Assembly (NCBI GenBank): GCA_032164295.1
Contig: JAJHTX010000010.1
Coordinates: 620,001 to 684,000 of the forward strand
DNA: 64,000 nt
Direction of reading: 5' to 3'
Origin: Inonotus obliquus
Taxonomy: Eukaryota > Basidiomycota > Agaricomycetes > Hymenochaetales > Hymenochaetaceae
In this document: positions 21,743 through 33,029 of the stretch, in pieces
Layout of the letters: each line of letters opens with the position of its first letter
Position numbering within the stretch: position 1 is the stretch's first letter
The notes under the pieces: generated by a model
Database searches by the model: none
Told to the model about the DNA's origin: nothing
Seen by the model: only the letters and a program-made list of their open reading frames with translations
Made by a program: the position numbers and the translations under genes

Positions 21743-23459
21743 ATGATCCGGACTCTAGCGGCTCGAGCGTGGTCTTGCAAGGCAGCAACTAGTCGCCGAT
21801 CGTTCAGCTCGAGCATTAACCAAAGGTATCTCGTTACTCTCCGGGTTTGGATGACTGTTAAGCGAATGCAGAAATCAAGATAAAGAGGCTCATGTAGCGT
21901 CCGAGCTACCCCTGGCTGGAATCAGGGTTCTTGAGCTGGGTCAGCTCATTGCGGGCCCATTTGCAGGTCAACTCTTGGGGTGCGTTCTCTGTTATTTCAC
22001 TCCGTACTCGAAGTTTCGAAGTCTCAGCTTACAACGTGCTCTCATAGCCACTTTGGCGCGGAAGTGATCAAGGTGGAACCTCCTGAGGTAGGAGATCCTG
22101 TACGCGTTTGGCGAGAACTCGACGTGGATGGTGTTAGTATCTGGTTCAGAAGTATTTCTAGAAACAAGAAGAGTGTAACGATTGATATGAGGAAGGACGA
22201 GGGAAAGAAGTGCGCGTTTTAAAACAAGTTTCCCTTTTGTTTATTCTTATTGTGTTGATAGGCTCGTCAAAGATCTGGCGATCAAGTCGGATATACTTCT
22301 CGAGAACTTTAGACCAGGAAGTAAGCATGCAATTCTAACATTCTCTCGTACCAAACCGAGTAACTCATAATCTAACCAAATCTTAGCGCTGGAGAAATGG
22401 GGCCTCGGACCATCCGACATCCATCCGTACAATCCAGACCTCATCTTCACCCGTGTGAGCGGTTACGGTCAAACAGGTCCTTGGGCTTCCAGACCTGGAT
22501 ATGCAACGGTTTGCGAGGGCGAGGCCGGATTCCGCTACATAAATGGGTTTCCTGACGAAGCTGGCCAACTCTCCGGTCCACCCGTCCGTCCGAATATAAG
22601 CTTGGGGGATTCGATAACTGGGCTGAACGCCGCCTTTGGTGCTGTAAGCACGATCCAATTTGCCTTTGAAAGAGTATTGTAATTCAAAGTTTTACAAAGG
22701 TCCTAGCGCTACTGTCGAGGAAGCAACGTAGGGAAAATGGTAAGAAAGGTGGACAGACTGTCGACGTCAGCATCATGGAGAGGTAGGGATGTGTACATTC
22801 AGTATCTGATGATTCTAATGCTCGGATTTTCTAGTATGCTGAACATGATGGAGGGCATTGTACCCGAATACTCGCGAAAGGGCGTCATCCGCGGACCCTC
22901 CGGGTCATCTATCACGGGCATCGTTCCAACAAACGCATATCCGACCTCCGTCCCTTCTGCATATGTCCTCATTGGCGCTAACGGCGAATCTATCTACGAA
23001 CGTTTCATGACCGCTATCGGGCGTCCAGATCTCACAGGACCTGAATATACAGGCAATCACAACCGCGTGCCGCGTCGAGCAGAAATTGAAAGTGCTATAA
23101 CTGAATGGACGAGCCAACGTACACCGGAGGAAGTGTGCAAGGTTATGGTCGAAGCAAACGTCCCTGTTGGGAGGGTTATGAACATCAAAGATATTATGGC
23201 AAACGAGCATCTCCGTGAGCGCGGTATGTTTGAACGTATACGTATTCCATTCCAGAATGCGTCCTCGGAAGAGCCTGCGGTGAAAGATGGAGGATGGGAA
23301 TTGGATGTTCATCGAGTGGTGCCGCTGCTGGAAACTGATATTTCGACTCGTTGGGCTGGTCCTGACCTGGGGCAACATAACGAGGAGGTACTGGGAGAGA
23401 TCTTGGGGCTTTCACCGACAGACTTGAACGACTTGAGGGCTCGTGGTGTCATCGCATGA
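21743..23459 (+). CDS. Class III (CaiB/BaiF) CoA-transferase, mitochondrial
   Basis: Seven exons (21743-21825, 21872-21979, 22048-22209, 22262-22320, 22387-22643, 22700-22782, 22835-23459) join in phase to 458 residues. The first 28 residues (MIRTLAARAWSCKAATSRRS...) are a typical arginine-rich mitochondrial presequence. The body has the family landmarks RVLELGQLIAGPFAGQLLG, HFGAEVIKVEPPEVGDPVR, SDILLENFRPGTLEKWGLG, RVSGYGQTGP and NISLGDSITGLNAAFGA. The Asp of GDS is the catalytic residue that carries the acyl-CoA intermediate in this family. Mitochondrial location suggests the succinate-hydroxymethylglutarate (glutarate) CoA-transferase type, SUGCT. Formyl-CoA transferase-like activity is the alternative. 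The small frame starting at 22737 is only part of this gene. Confidence 0.88.
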
Positions 23460-24360
23460 TGAAAGTAAATTGGGGTGATTAGAAAGCAAGGTCGTCACAG
23501 TGGCTTGTGCATCGATAGTAATTCATAACATTCAGGAACAAGGTTTGCTCGAGTTGCCCTTTTGCAGAAATCGCCTCCAAAGGCCGACGTAAGCAAACGC
23601 GATTCCGTGGATGTGATGTCTGAAGGTATTATAAATAAAAGAAGTGCATTGCTAACTCGTGGTGTTTATACACATACTTCTACTATTGCTCCATCAGCTA
23701 TGCGATCGTAGCTGGCCGTTCTCAAAAGTAGCCTTTCGCTTGGGTTGATTGAAGGGAGGTTCCGAGACTCGTTCACGTCTGTCTCACTTTGTTCAACGCC
23801 AACATTCAGCGCCGACGGTCCCTTTACACACTACGTAGGACGACTTCATGCTATGTGCGCCACTAGCACTCCGTTCTCAGGAAGATCCCTCATTAAACTC
23901 ATACAGGCGGGGCAGGCGCATTGCAGTTTTGCCTCAATCCATTCAATCCATGTTACGGTACTTCGCTTGACCTACTTTCAAGCGGCTGAGAGTCCGAGGA
24001 AGCAGGGGTATCTCCCTTTTGTGGAACTTTTAAGGAAATCCGCGATGGCTGCATTTCCAGAGCTTTGCAGAGGCTCAGGTAAGGATGCAGCTCATAGCGC
24101 CATTCCAATTTTCCTTCGCGAATAGCCAGCAAACTCCATTTTTTACATCATCACCCTGCCCCAAGTCCACTTCCGGTACATTAAGCGGCTATTGGAAGTT
24201 ACAGTACATTGATCAACTTTTGCTTAGAAGGATCATTCCAATATTTAGTTCTACGACGGCAAGATCTCGCGATATATTCAAGGGAAGGGTACACTGAAGG
24301 AGAGAGAAAAGAAGGAAGTAGACAGAAAGCGATATCAACTGAGTAAACTACGCCACGCAT
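23460..24360. other. Intergenic spacer
   Basis: The 3' flanks of two convergent genes. An open frame at 23745-24125 (plus) lacks motifs and is not called. Confidence 0.45.
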
Positions 24361-26589
24361 TCAAGCGGCATTATCCGGTAACGGGAAGCCCTTGCACCAT
24401 TCCTCACCCACCGGCGAGTTCGCGAAGTCCAGAATAGTGGAAAATAGACAATTGAAATAAGCCGATGTCCGTGGCAACCCAATTGTCTTGCGCATATCTC
24501 CTGGAATCCATGCAAGTAATTCACCTCCTGTATCCTGTACCCATCCATCTTCAGCCAAGATCCAATCTGAAATTGCACGTTTCTTCCGCGTAGGTACTAT
24601 CGTACTCGTCTCGCGATCCATAGAACTTGCATCCGGTGGCGTGCCGGTAGATGGAGGCAAAACTGACGAAGTGCCGATTTCGCGTTCATTTGCTCCGCCT
24701 GTCACGGTGAGAACATGACTGAGCTTTCCTGCCTTGGGTAACCTTGGAATGGCCTCGATACGAGCACGCCGGTATCAACATTCCAGATACTTGTCGTTCC
24801 ATCGCCAGAATTGGACGCCACGAACCCATCGTCAGGCGAAAACGCAACTGAGTGGACCCACTTAGCATGCCCTTCGAAAGGACCCGATACGAGCACGCCG
24901 CTGTCGACATCCCACACGCGAACCGTCTTGTCATGAGAAGCAGAAGCCAAGCGTTTACTGTCACTCGACAACGAGACAGAGATGACCTCGCCTTCATGCC
25001 CTGCAAACGGTCCGGAGACAAGCTCGCCACTGTCTACATCCCAAATACGGACTGTTTTATCATTGGATCCAGAAGCGATGCGCCGCCCATCAGGCGAAAA
25101 GGTGACTACAAAAACGCGCCATGTGTGATCCTCGAGAATTTTCACGGCAGACTCAGTGTCATCAAGGTTCCAAACTCGGATTGTTTTGTCGTCAGCGCCA
25201 GAAGCAATCCTTCGTCCATCCGGCGAAAATGTAACCGAGAGTATCAAGCCAGCGTGTCCCTTTAGCGGACCCAAAAGAAGTTTACCAGTATTAGCATCCC
25301 AGATGTAGATAGTCTTGTCCTTGGAGCCAGATACAATGCGCGGACCATCTGGAGAGAACGCAACTGAACGAACCAGGTCCGTGTGTCCCTCGAATGGACC
25401 GGAGACGATATTACCACTTTCAACGTCCCAAATGCGCACCGTTACGTCCTCGGACCCGGAAACAATACGCATGCAGTCGCGTGAAAACGCGACTGACCAA
25501 ACTTCCGAAGGGCGACTTTCGGAGGAACGTAAGGAGAGTCGAACACTGTCAACATCCCAGAAGCGGATAGTTTTATCTTCAGAGGCAGAAGCGACGCGCC
25601 GTCCGTCGGGCGAAATTGAGACTGACCTGACGACGTCAGTGTGTCCTCTGAATGGGCCTGAGATGATCCGGCCACTCTCCGCATCCCAGATGATGACTGT
25701 TTGAACGTATGAGCCAGAAGCGATGCGATGTCCCTCTGGCGAAAACGCGACTGTACGGAGCCAGTGTGTCCATTGAGTGGCCCCGCAATGAGAGCACTGG
25801 TTTCAGTATCCCAGACGCGGACAGTATTGTCATCAGATCCTGAAGCCACGTAACGTCCGCCAGGTGAAAATACTGAATTGACTCTGCTCGTGTGTCCCTC
25901 AAATGGACCAGAAATGAGCTGGCCGTTGTCAATATCCCAGACACGGACCATTCCAGTGTAACAACCAGTGACGATGCGTCGTCCGTGGGGGGAAACTGCG
26001 ACTGAGTTGATTGCACTGGCATGCGCAAACGGCAGGGATGTGTCAACATTCCATATGCATGTTGTTCCATTCTCCAACGCAGAAGCGATGCGGCCTCCAT
26101 CTGGCGAAAACGCAACCGATTTTATACGGCGCGTGCACTGGAATGGACCCGCGACAAGCTTGCCGCTGTCAGCAGCCCAGATGCGAACTTTTGAGTCTGA
26201 TGAGGAACCAGAAGCAATGCGCCGTCCATCTGGTGAGAATGTGGCTGAATCGACAGTCATGTAGCTTGCGCTCCCTCTATATGGACCTGAAACGAGCTTG
26301 CCACTGTCAGCATCCCACACGCGGACCGTCCCATCCCATGGGCCGGAAGCAATGTGCCGTTCGTCAGGAGAAAATGCGACTGACGATACCTCACTAAAAT
26401 GATCTTTATGTAGTGAGACGGTTCCCTTCTCCCGAATCGACGAATCTGAACAACCGGATGGGTCCTCGAGTAATGGTCCGCAACGGGTGATTTACCCTTC
26501 CAAAGCGCTACGGCGGAAAGATAGACATGTGGAGCACTTTGTGAGATTGGGTACCAGAAAGTGATTGAGAGCTTGTATGCGACCCACAA
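24361..26589 (-). pseudogene. WD40 part of a fungal NLR, broken and lacking NACHT
   Basis: About twelve near-identical WD40 repeats (pattern VAFSPDGRRIASGS...DKTVRIWDVDSGELVSGPF) run over 26450-24710, followed by the NLR tail AEDGWVQDTGGELLAWIPGD. The part before the repeats matches the full-length gene at 54538-54921 (YPISQSAPHVYLSA). The frame is broken at least near 26430, near 25755 (GHTGSV then wrong frame) and near 24705, where the last repeat runs into a stop before the tail. There is no NACHT or C2 domain upstream. It is a truncated relic of the family represented by 52661-57696. Confidence 0.8.
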
Positions 26590-26800
26590 GAAAGCGGATG
26601 TCTCCCGGTCCGGAGACTATTCAAAGATGAGTGAAGTTGGTAACTGTATGGGCAAAGCACTCACCGCAATTTTCACACAGGTGTTGCGCAAGGCGTCTCC
26701 AGCAATACGGAGAAATGATTTCGTTAGACTGAGGACCTCCATCCAATGGACTCGGAGGAGCTGCTTGTCTTCCTCAGAGCCCATAAGCTCCTTGGGATTA

Positions 26801-27396
26801 GTGTTCCGATCGTATCGGATACGGATACGGTCCAGCTCTATACGGATACGGCCTTATCTATAAGGCCGTATATCTGGTCACTCAAAGTCTCATCTCCATA
26901 CGGAAGGCCCGTATTCTGAAGATGTGGCGAATACGAAGATATCAATTTTCTATGATCCCAAAACAGAAATGTACCTTTTTTATAAGTATACCAATTACAT
27001 CTCAGTAAAAACAAAGGCTAGTACAACTAGCAACAGAGTTTCGGGACAATTTGGGATGTATTAGCACAGATTAGTGGCTACATTGTGATCATAGGAGTGA
27101 TGTGAACAGTTATGTATGTTGCCAGAATTGCTATCCTTAGGTTTTCGTTGACTTGGTAATGGCAAAATTCAGATTTCCGTAGAAGGCAGTCAAGTATTCT
27201 TATCGAAGTAGTTCGGAAGTACTCTCCATACAGGGCTTATGTGATCAAAAATTTCGTATACTATGGCGGCGGATATGCCGTATCAGAGAATTTCGACCTT
27301 TCTTTATACGAATACGGCCATATATATACGGCTCGTATATCCTCATACGATACGGTCGTATCTCGTATACGCACTATACGCATACGTTCGGAACAC
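26801..27396. mobile_element. Foldback-like non-autonomous element, 596 bp (GGATACGG type)
   Basis: The left end GTGTTCCGATCGTAT and the right end ATACGTTCGGAACAC are inverted repeats, and each is flanked by TA. The subterminal 80-150 bp at both ends are packed with TACGG/CCGTA words, and the centre is AT-rich and unique. There is no transposase frame. A related copy lies at 40668-41279. Confidence 0.65.
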
Positions 27397-27543
27397 TAGT
27401 GCCACAGATGCACGTTTCCAAATCTGGTAGTTGCTGTGGCGCCACATTGCATAAAGCTGCAAGCCATATAAACGCCCTCCCTCGGCCCCCAATAACAACG
27501 CACACTCAAAGCACCTTCCTATCGATCATCACTGCTTTCCAAG

Positions 27544-28267
27544 ATGTCAAACTACCGAAAAATACTGCCAAAGGGGGGACTAGTAGCTAAGCATGAGCAT
27601 CCGCAGCAGCATTCTGCGAGCAGATCAAGTATTCTGGAGGAGGGAATGAAAGACCGCAAGAATATTAATTATGACGTCTTACTAAGTGAATGTCTGTATC
27701 ATCTCATTTTCTACTAATTTGAATAGGAGCTAATATACAACTTCAGATGCTGTAGAGAAAGGGTATTCACTTCACACTCGGAAAGACAAGGACGAGATCG
27801 TGATTAAATTTCAATCCAAGGGCAAAGATGTGGATGGGGAGGGGGAGGGCAAAGGCAAAACAGTGGGGGAAGCTGTTGAAAAGCTCTACAATCGGACTTT
27901 TGGGGTGACACCGGAAAACGCGGGAGAAGCGTCAACGTTCAAGGTAAAAGAATATGGGACAATATCCAATCGGGATAAAAAAGAACTGGACTCTGACAAG
28001 CGTTATATCACCATCTATGAATGTCTGTATCATCCCAGCTTCTCCTAATCGTAATAGGGCTAACATACCACTTCAGATGCTAAAAGAAATGGGTATACGA
28101 TAATTCATCTTTGGAACACCGTGGGCGATTTCGAGCTTGGATTTATGGACGACACTCAAACAACAGTGATGAGTAAATTCAGTAGATCAGTGGAAGAGTC
28201 TATTACTAAGCTCTTCGGATGGGTTTTCGACGAGTCAACGAATCAATCCAAGGAGAGGGCGGAGTGA
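27544..28267 (+). CDS. Unrecognised protein with a duplicated exon module
   Basis: Three exons (27544-27691, 27747-28022, 28077-28267) join in phase 1 at both junctions and give 204 residues. Exons 2 and 3 are related: each starts mid-Tyr of an EYA sequence (EYAVEKGYSLHTRKD and EYAKRNGYTIIHLWN) and each has a helical end (GEAVEKLYNRTFG and EESITKLFGWVF). The two introns also match: both begin GTCTGTATCATC, end CTTCAG and measure 55 and 54 nt. The exon-intron unit was therefore duplicated in tandem. A TATA-like CATATAAAC lies about 75-80 nt before the ATG. No family is recognised. Each module may form a small alpha/beta domain (inference). Confidence 0.65.
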
Positions 28268-28309
28268 CATCACAAAACTTTGCACGGGGTTACACGGGAT
28301 TAGGTCCGA

Positions 28310-28780
28310 TTATAACAACGGCAAATCCGATATAATAATAATATCGGGCGATTCTATGATGCCTTCTTTGATTAGCACATCGACCTTACCCCTTGTACAT
28401 TCTTGCACAGACATCCGAATGTAACTCTGAACAAATTGTGTAGTCCCATCGCATGGTATCATATTACGAATGATAATCACTTCAAATGAGTCATTGATCG
28501 CCTCTTTCTCTCGTCTTCGAACATTGCTTCCCGACACTGTAATCGACCTGTTCCGTTTCAAAGATGAATGGAGCATGAAAATTAGAATAAAGATTTTCCG
28601 TCTCACTGCTTTGAACCGTGCACGACTTTCCAAGATCCAGCCAGTCGTACGGTTTCGGCCCTGTTCGAGCATCAAGACGAATTGAGCGAGAGGTAGGAAA
28701 TAATGTCCGTTGGCGGACAATCTCGCTAAGATATGATTCACATATTTTTCACTTCCTACACAACACACTTCAATACTCAC
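28310..28780 (-). other. Open frame of 156 codons, uncertain
   Basis: A clean minus-strand frame with mixed hydrophobic and basic composition (RKIFILIFMLHSSL) and an Ile-rich end. No domain, neighbour or splice evidence supports it. It could be coding or chance. Confidence 0.25.
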
Positions 28781-29104
28781 GGGAGCCTACTGAGTACTGC
28801 GAGGGTGGCCAAAAGTGGGTGAGAGGACGTCTCTATAATGAAGGAAAGCATGGTACGGTCCACAGATGTACGCACCTAAAACCCTTAGAAGAAGGCGTTA
28901 CCCGAAGAATGACTTTGTTACTTTCGCGACTCACGACTCGCAACTAGTCTGTCGAACTCCATGTTCGTACAGCGTGCTCATCAGACTGAATGCGTCCATC
29001 CAACACCGTCAACGATCCCCGGGTAACCTAGCACGGTCCGTCACATCCATATACGATTGAATGACAGCCTGAGGGCAGGCGGTAGAGAGTTTTGGGCCTC
29101 CGCG

Positions 29105-30320
29105 GATGACGCCCTTTCGCGAGTATTCGGGTACAATGCACTCCATCATGTTCAGCATACTAGAAAAACCAAGCATTAGAATCATCAAATACTGAAGGTA
29201 CACATCCCTACCTCTCCATGATGCTGATGCTGACGTCGACAGTCTGTCCACCTTTCTTACCATTTTCCCTACGTTGCTTCCTCGACAGTAGCGCTAGGAC
29301 CTTTGTGAAAGCGTTGAATTACAATACTCTTTCAGAGGCAAATTGGATCGTGCTTACAGCACCAAAGGCGGCGTTCAGCCCAGTTATCGAATCCCCCAAG
29401 CTTATATTCGGACGGACGGGTGGTCCGGAGAGTTGACCATCTTCGTCAGGAAACCCATTTATGTAGCGGAATCCGGCCTCGCCCTCGCAAACCGTTGCAT
29501 ATCCAGGTCTGGAAGCCCAAGGACCTGTTTGACCGTAACCGCTCACACGGGTGAAGATGAGGTCTGGGTTGTGCGAATGGATTTCGGATGGTCCGAGGCC
29601 CCATTTTTCCAGCGCTAAGATTTGGGTAGATTATGAGTTACTCGGTTTGACACGAGAGAGTGTTAGAATTGCTTGCTTACTTCCTGGTCTAAAGTTCTCG
29701 AGGAGTATATCCGACTTGATCGCCAGATCTTTGACGAGCCTATCAACACAATTAGAATAAACTAAAGGGAAACTTGTTTTAAAAAGCGCACTTCTTTCCC
29801 TCGTCCTTCCTCATATCAATCGTTACACTCTTCTTGTTTCTAGAAATACTTCTGAACCAAATACTAGCACCATCCACGTCGAGTTCTCGCCAAACGCGTA
29901 CAGGATCTCCTACCTCAGGAGGTTCCACCTTGATCACTTCTGCGCCAAAGTGACTATGAAAGCACTTTGTAAGCTGAAACTTCGAAACTTCGAGTACGGA
30001 GTGAAATAACAGAGAACGCACCCCAGCTGACCTAGCTCAAGAACCCTGATTCCAGCCAGGGGTAGCTCGGACGCTACATGAGCCTCTTTATCTTGATTTC
30101 TGCATTCGTTTAACAGTCATCCAAACCCGGAGACGGTAACGAGATACCTTTGGTTAATGCTCGAGCTGAACGATCGACGACCAGTTGCTGCCTTGCAAGA
30201 CCACACTCGAGCCGCTCAAGCCCGGATCATGACCAGAGTCGAGAAAAGGACCGCCGCCGCAGGCTGTGAGGTGAGCAATGACTATCTAAGTGGGATCCCA
30301 TGGCCATTGTTCTCAACAGA
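29105..30320 (-). pseudogene. Inverted truncated copy of the CoA-transferase gene
   Basis: It aligns in reverse orientation with 21660-22895. Exons 1-6, their introns and the start of exon 7 are present, with splice sites conserved. The copy ends at CATCCGCGGA, where the parent continues GACCCTCCGG, so the catalytic half after that point is lost. Disabling changes are visible: the presequence reads MIRA then a stop (CTCTAG changed to CTTGAG in the region), and a 30-nt deletion removes the LIAGPFAGQLL segment. It is a recent duplication that cannot make an enzyme. Confidence 0.85.
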
Positions 30321-30540
30321 TCGCTGATGAACGCAGTGAATAAAGTGGTGTTGAAGGATCCTTCCACTATTGTACAGTCGAGCATGCCAGACTTTGCCAG
30401 TTGTAGTAATCACGGGCAGGACCGAATACCTGGCAGAAGCAAGCCAGTTAGATTCACAGTTGTAAAGCAGGACAGTGCACCTTTTGCCGTGCACAAAAAC
30501 CGTTTTCTGGCATGCCTGGCGGCCCTCCAAAGCTTATGCC

Positions 30541-31162
30541 AGGGCTCCGCAGCATATCTTATAAGACACGCGCAGATACTTTCAGTCGCATCCGCATCCG
30601 GGCGGATATATCCGCCCGGATATTTCATGGCTGCTATCAGATCCAGTTCCGCGCGTATCTTATAAGGCGTATCTGGCATATCCGCGACCAAGGTTGATAG
30701 TATACTTACAGAGCAAAAAAATGGCACAGGACCTTCCAACGTGCATATAACGAAGTGCCGTCGGTACTTTTGAGACAACACGACGTCAACGAATGGTCAA
30801 CATGGTGATTGGTGAAGGTCCAAATGTGTAATCCCGCCGTCACCCAACCTGATTCTTGGCAGTAACGTCTGACTAATCATTTTCTTGAGAAACCTAGTGA
30901 AAGGGCCGCAAACCCTAGCTTACGAAAGGTTTTGGCTTTGGAGGGACATTCGACTAATCAAATTCCACGTATTTTCATCATTAGTTCGACATCCTTGAGC
31001 CCCCCAGGGGTAGAAGCCGTATAAGCGCAGATATGGCGGATTTCCAATGTCATGTCCGATTCCGAGCGTATATATCCGCCCGGATATTTGCCCTACAAAA
31101 CTCATCCGCATCCGGGCGGATAGCGGATCCGGCGTATCTTATCCGATCCGCTGCGGAGCCCT
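30541..31162. mobile_element. Foldback-like non-autonomous element, 622 bp (GCGGATAT type)
   Basis: The ends AGGGCTCCGCAG and CTGCGGAGCCCT are perfect 12-bp inverted repeats. Inside each end are clusters of CATCCG, GGGCGGATAT and CCGCCCGGATAT words. The centre is unique and has no transposase. I see no clear target-site duplication. Open frames here are products of the repeats. Confidence 0.7.
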
Positions 31163-31484
31163 AGTCGTCTGACGTGTGACAATGCTGACTAATGCTGGAC
31201 TTTCAATTTCCTTTCCGTTCGAGCTGACCAATCAAGTTCTGTATTAGACTTGTGGGTACTACATCGTTCCGAATCGGCCTTTGCGGACTCAGGAAGACAG
31301 AAAATAAATACAGAAAGGCGGAAGCTTCTATCAATACAACTTACTAGTCGCCACCATTGCGCGTGCTTGCGCAACACTTGGCAAGAATGATATTTTAAGC
31401 CGGCTGGAGTCCTGTTGTGACTATCAATTGAAACTCCCGTGTTATCATCCTCATGGTCTGCTCAGGCTCTAACTCGTACTTGCA

Positions 31485-32559
31485 ATGTCTGGTTTCAAAT
31501 CTTTCGCAGCTGCAGGAGCTGGTAATCTTGGCAAATTTGTCGTCGATGCTCTTATTGCAAAAAAGAACGAAGGAGTCGTCTCCTCCGTGACTGTCCTCTC
31601 TCGCTCTGTAAGTAGCCATCTTCATTTCCTTTTATGACAATCCACTCATCATCTTGTTTCAGGCTAGTGGACACGATGACTTGGTCGCAAAAGGCGCCAA
31701 AGTCGTTGCTGTCGATTACAGCTCTCCATCATCTATTCAATCCGCCCTTTCTGGTGTCGACGTTGTCATTTCAACACTTGCTGGGGAAGGTTTCGCCGTC
31801 CAGGAACCACTTGCAATTGCAGCTAAAACATCCGGAGTGAAACTCTTCGTACCGTCAGAGTTCGGAAACCCAACAGATGGATACACCGAAGGCCCTTGGG
31901 GTCAGAAGGACGCTTTCAAAAAGAAGTTGAAGAACGAAATCAAGCTTCCTTATGCCGCTTTTTATACTGGTATCTTCATTGATTGGATATTAGCCTCTGG
32001 GTATGAACATGGACTGGATTAACAGGACCGATACTCACTCTTATTGACAGGCCGTTAGCCTCAGCGTTAGGATTCGACATTGATAACAAGAAGATCACCA
32101 TCGCAGGTGTTGGAGATTCCCCCATCTCATGGACGACCCTGCCTGATATCGCTCGATATGTCGCACATGTCCTAACCGCTCTCCCAAGGGACAAGCTCGA
32201 ATGGCGCATCTTCCGCATTGAAGGAGATAGGACTGTGAGTATCCATATCTTATATCAGAGGAGATTAGCTAATTTCCGAGGGCAACGGATAATAGAGCTA
32301 TAATCAAGTTGCCCAAGACTGGAAGACGCGCTCGAGCAAGTCGGTGACGATTATACATCGCCCGCGGTCAGAGCTGGAGGATGCTCTAGCGAAGAACCCT
32401 GCAGACTTTGTCTCTTTTCTTCTATTGAAGTGCGATGAGGGGAAAGGCGCTTCTGGAAAGCCAGAGGAGATAACGAATAACGAGTTCCTGAACTGGAATC
32501 CGAAGAAAGTCGTCGACCTCCTTCTGGAGATTGAAGGTCAATTGTCCCAAGGAGCATAG
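31485..32559 (+). CDS. NmrA/isoflavone-reductase-like NAD(P)-binding protein
   Basis: Four exons (31485-31607, 31663-32000, 32051-32234, 32296-32559) join in phase to 302 residues, a normal length for the family. The dinucleotide-binding loop is AAGAGNLGKFVVDAL near residue 10. It is followed by the family motifs VDVVISTLAGEG, KLFVPSEFGNPT and YTGIFIDWIL. Proteins of this atypical short-chain dehydrogenase group either reduce aromatic or phenolic substrates or act as NAD(P) sensors like NmrA. The substrate cannot be told here. The protein looks cytosolic and intact. Confidence 0.85.
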
Positions 32560-33029
32560 CGCGTAACTGTATATAAGAGTGAAGTGCGTCGGAATAAGAT
32601 TCTAGTGTTCGACGACCAGTGGTGTAGATCGAAGACATGACTTGTACTAGTATTGAAATGAAAACGAGACGAGAAGATCATGACCTTAACCCCGGACCGA
32701 AGTCCGAAAATTTCAACTGATTCTTCTGGTTCAAAGCAACTCTCTGCCGCTTGCGGGTCAACAAATATATACTGAAAACGAAGCAAAATAACTAAACAAA
32801 TGATTATACTGAATGACGATAGGGGATAGTAGGAGAAGCAATATGAATCGGTTGAGTCGTTCGAATCTCGTTCTGGAATGGTTTCATCTCAATGGGATGT
32901 TCCACGTCATCACAACAACATACACAGCAGTATCCGAAATACGTGAAGATATAGTTAGCAGCACAGTATGAATTACTACTTCTTTCCTGACGCGTTGAGT
33001 TCGGGGTAGTCCACAAGTTTGTTGTCAAC
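32560..33029. other. Convergent intergenic spacer
   Basis: The 3' flanks of the NmrA-like gene and the large minus-strand gene. No further gene is seen. Confidence 0.5.

Noticed and set aside
22737..23459. A separate gene starting at the ATG at 22737
   Set aside because: The first 20 codons read through an exon and intron in the wrong frame. From 22835 on it is the last exon of the CoA-transferase.
30300..30781. Open frames on both strands in the GCGGATAT region
   Set aside because: They arise from repeat words of a non-autonomous element and flanking sequence.
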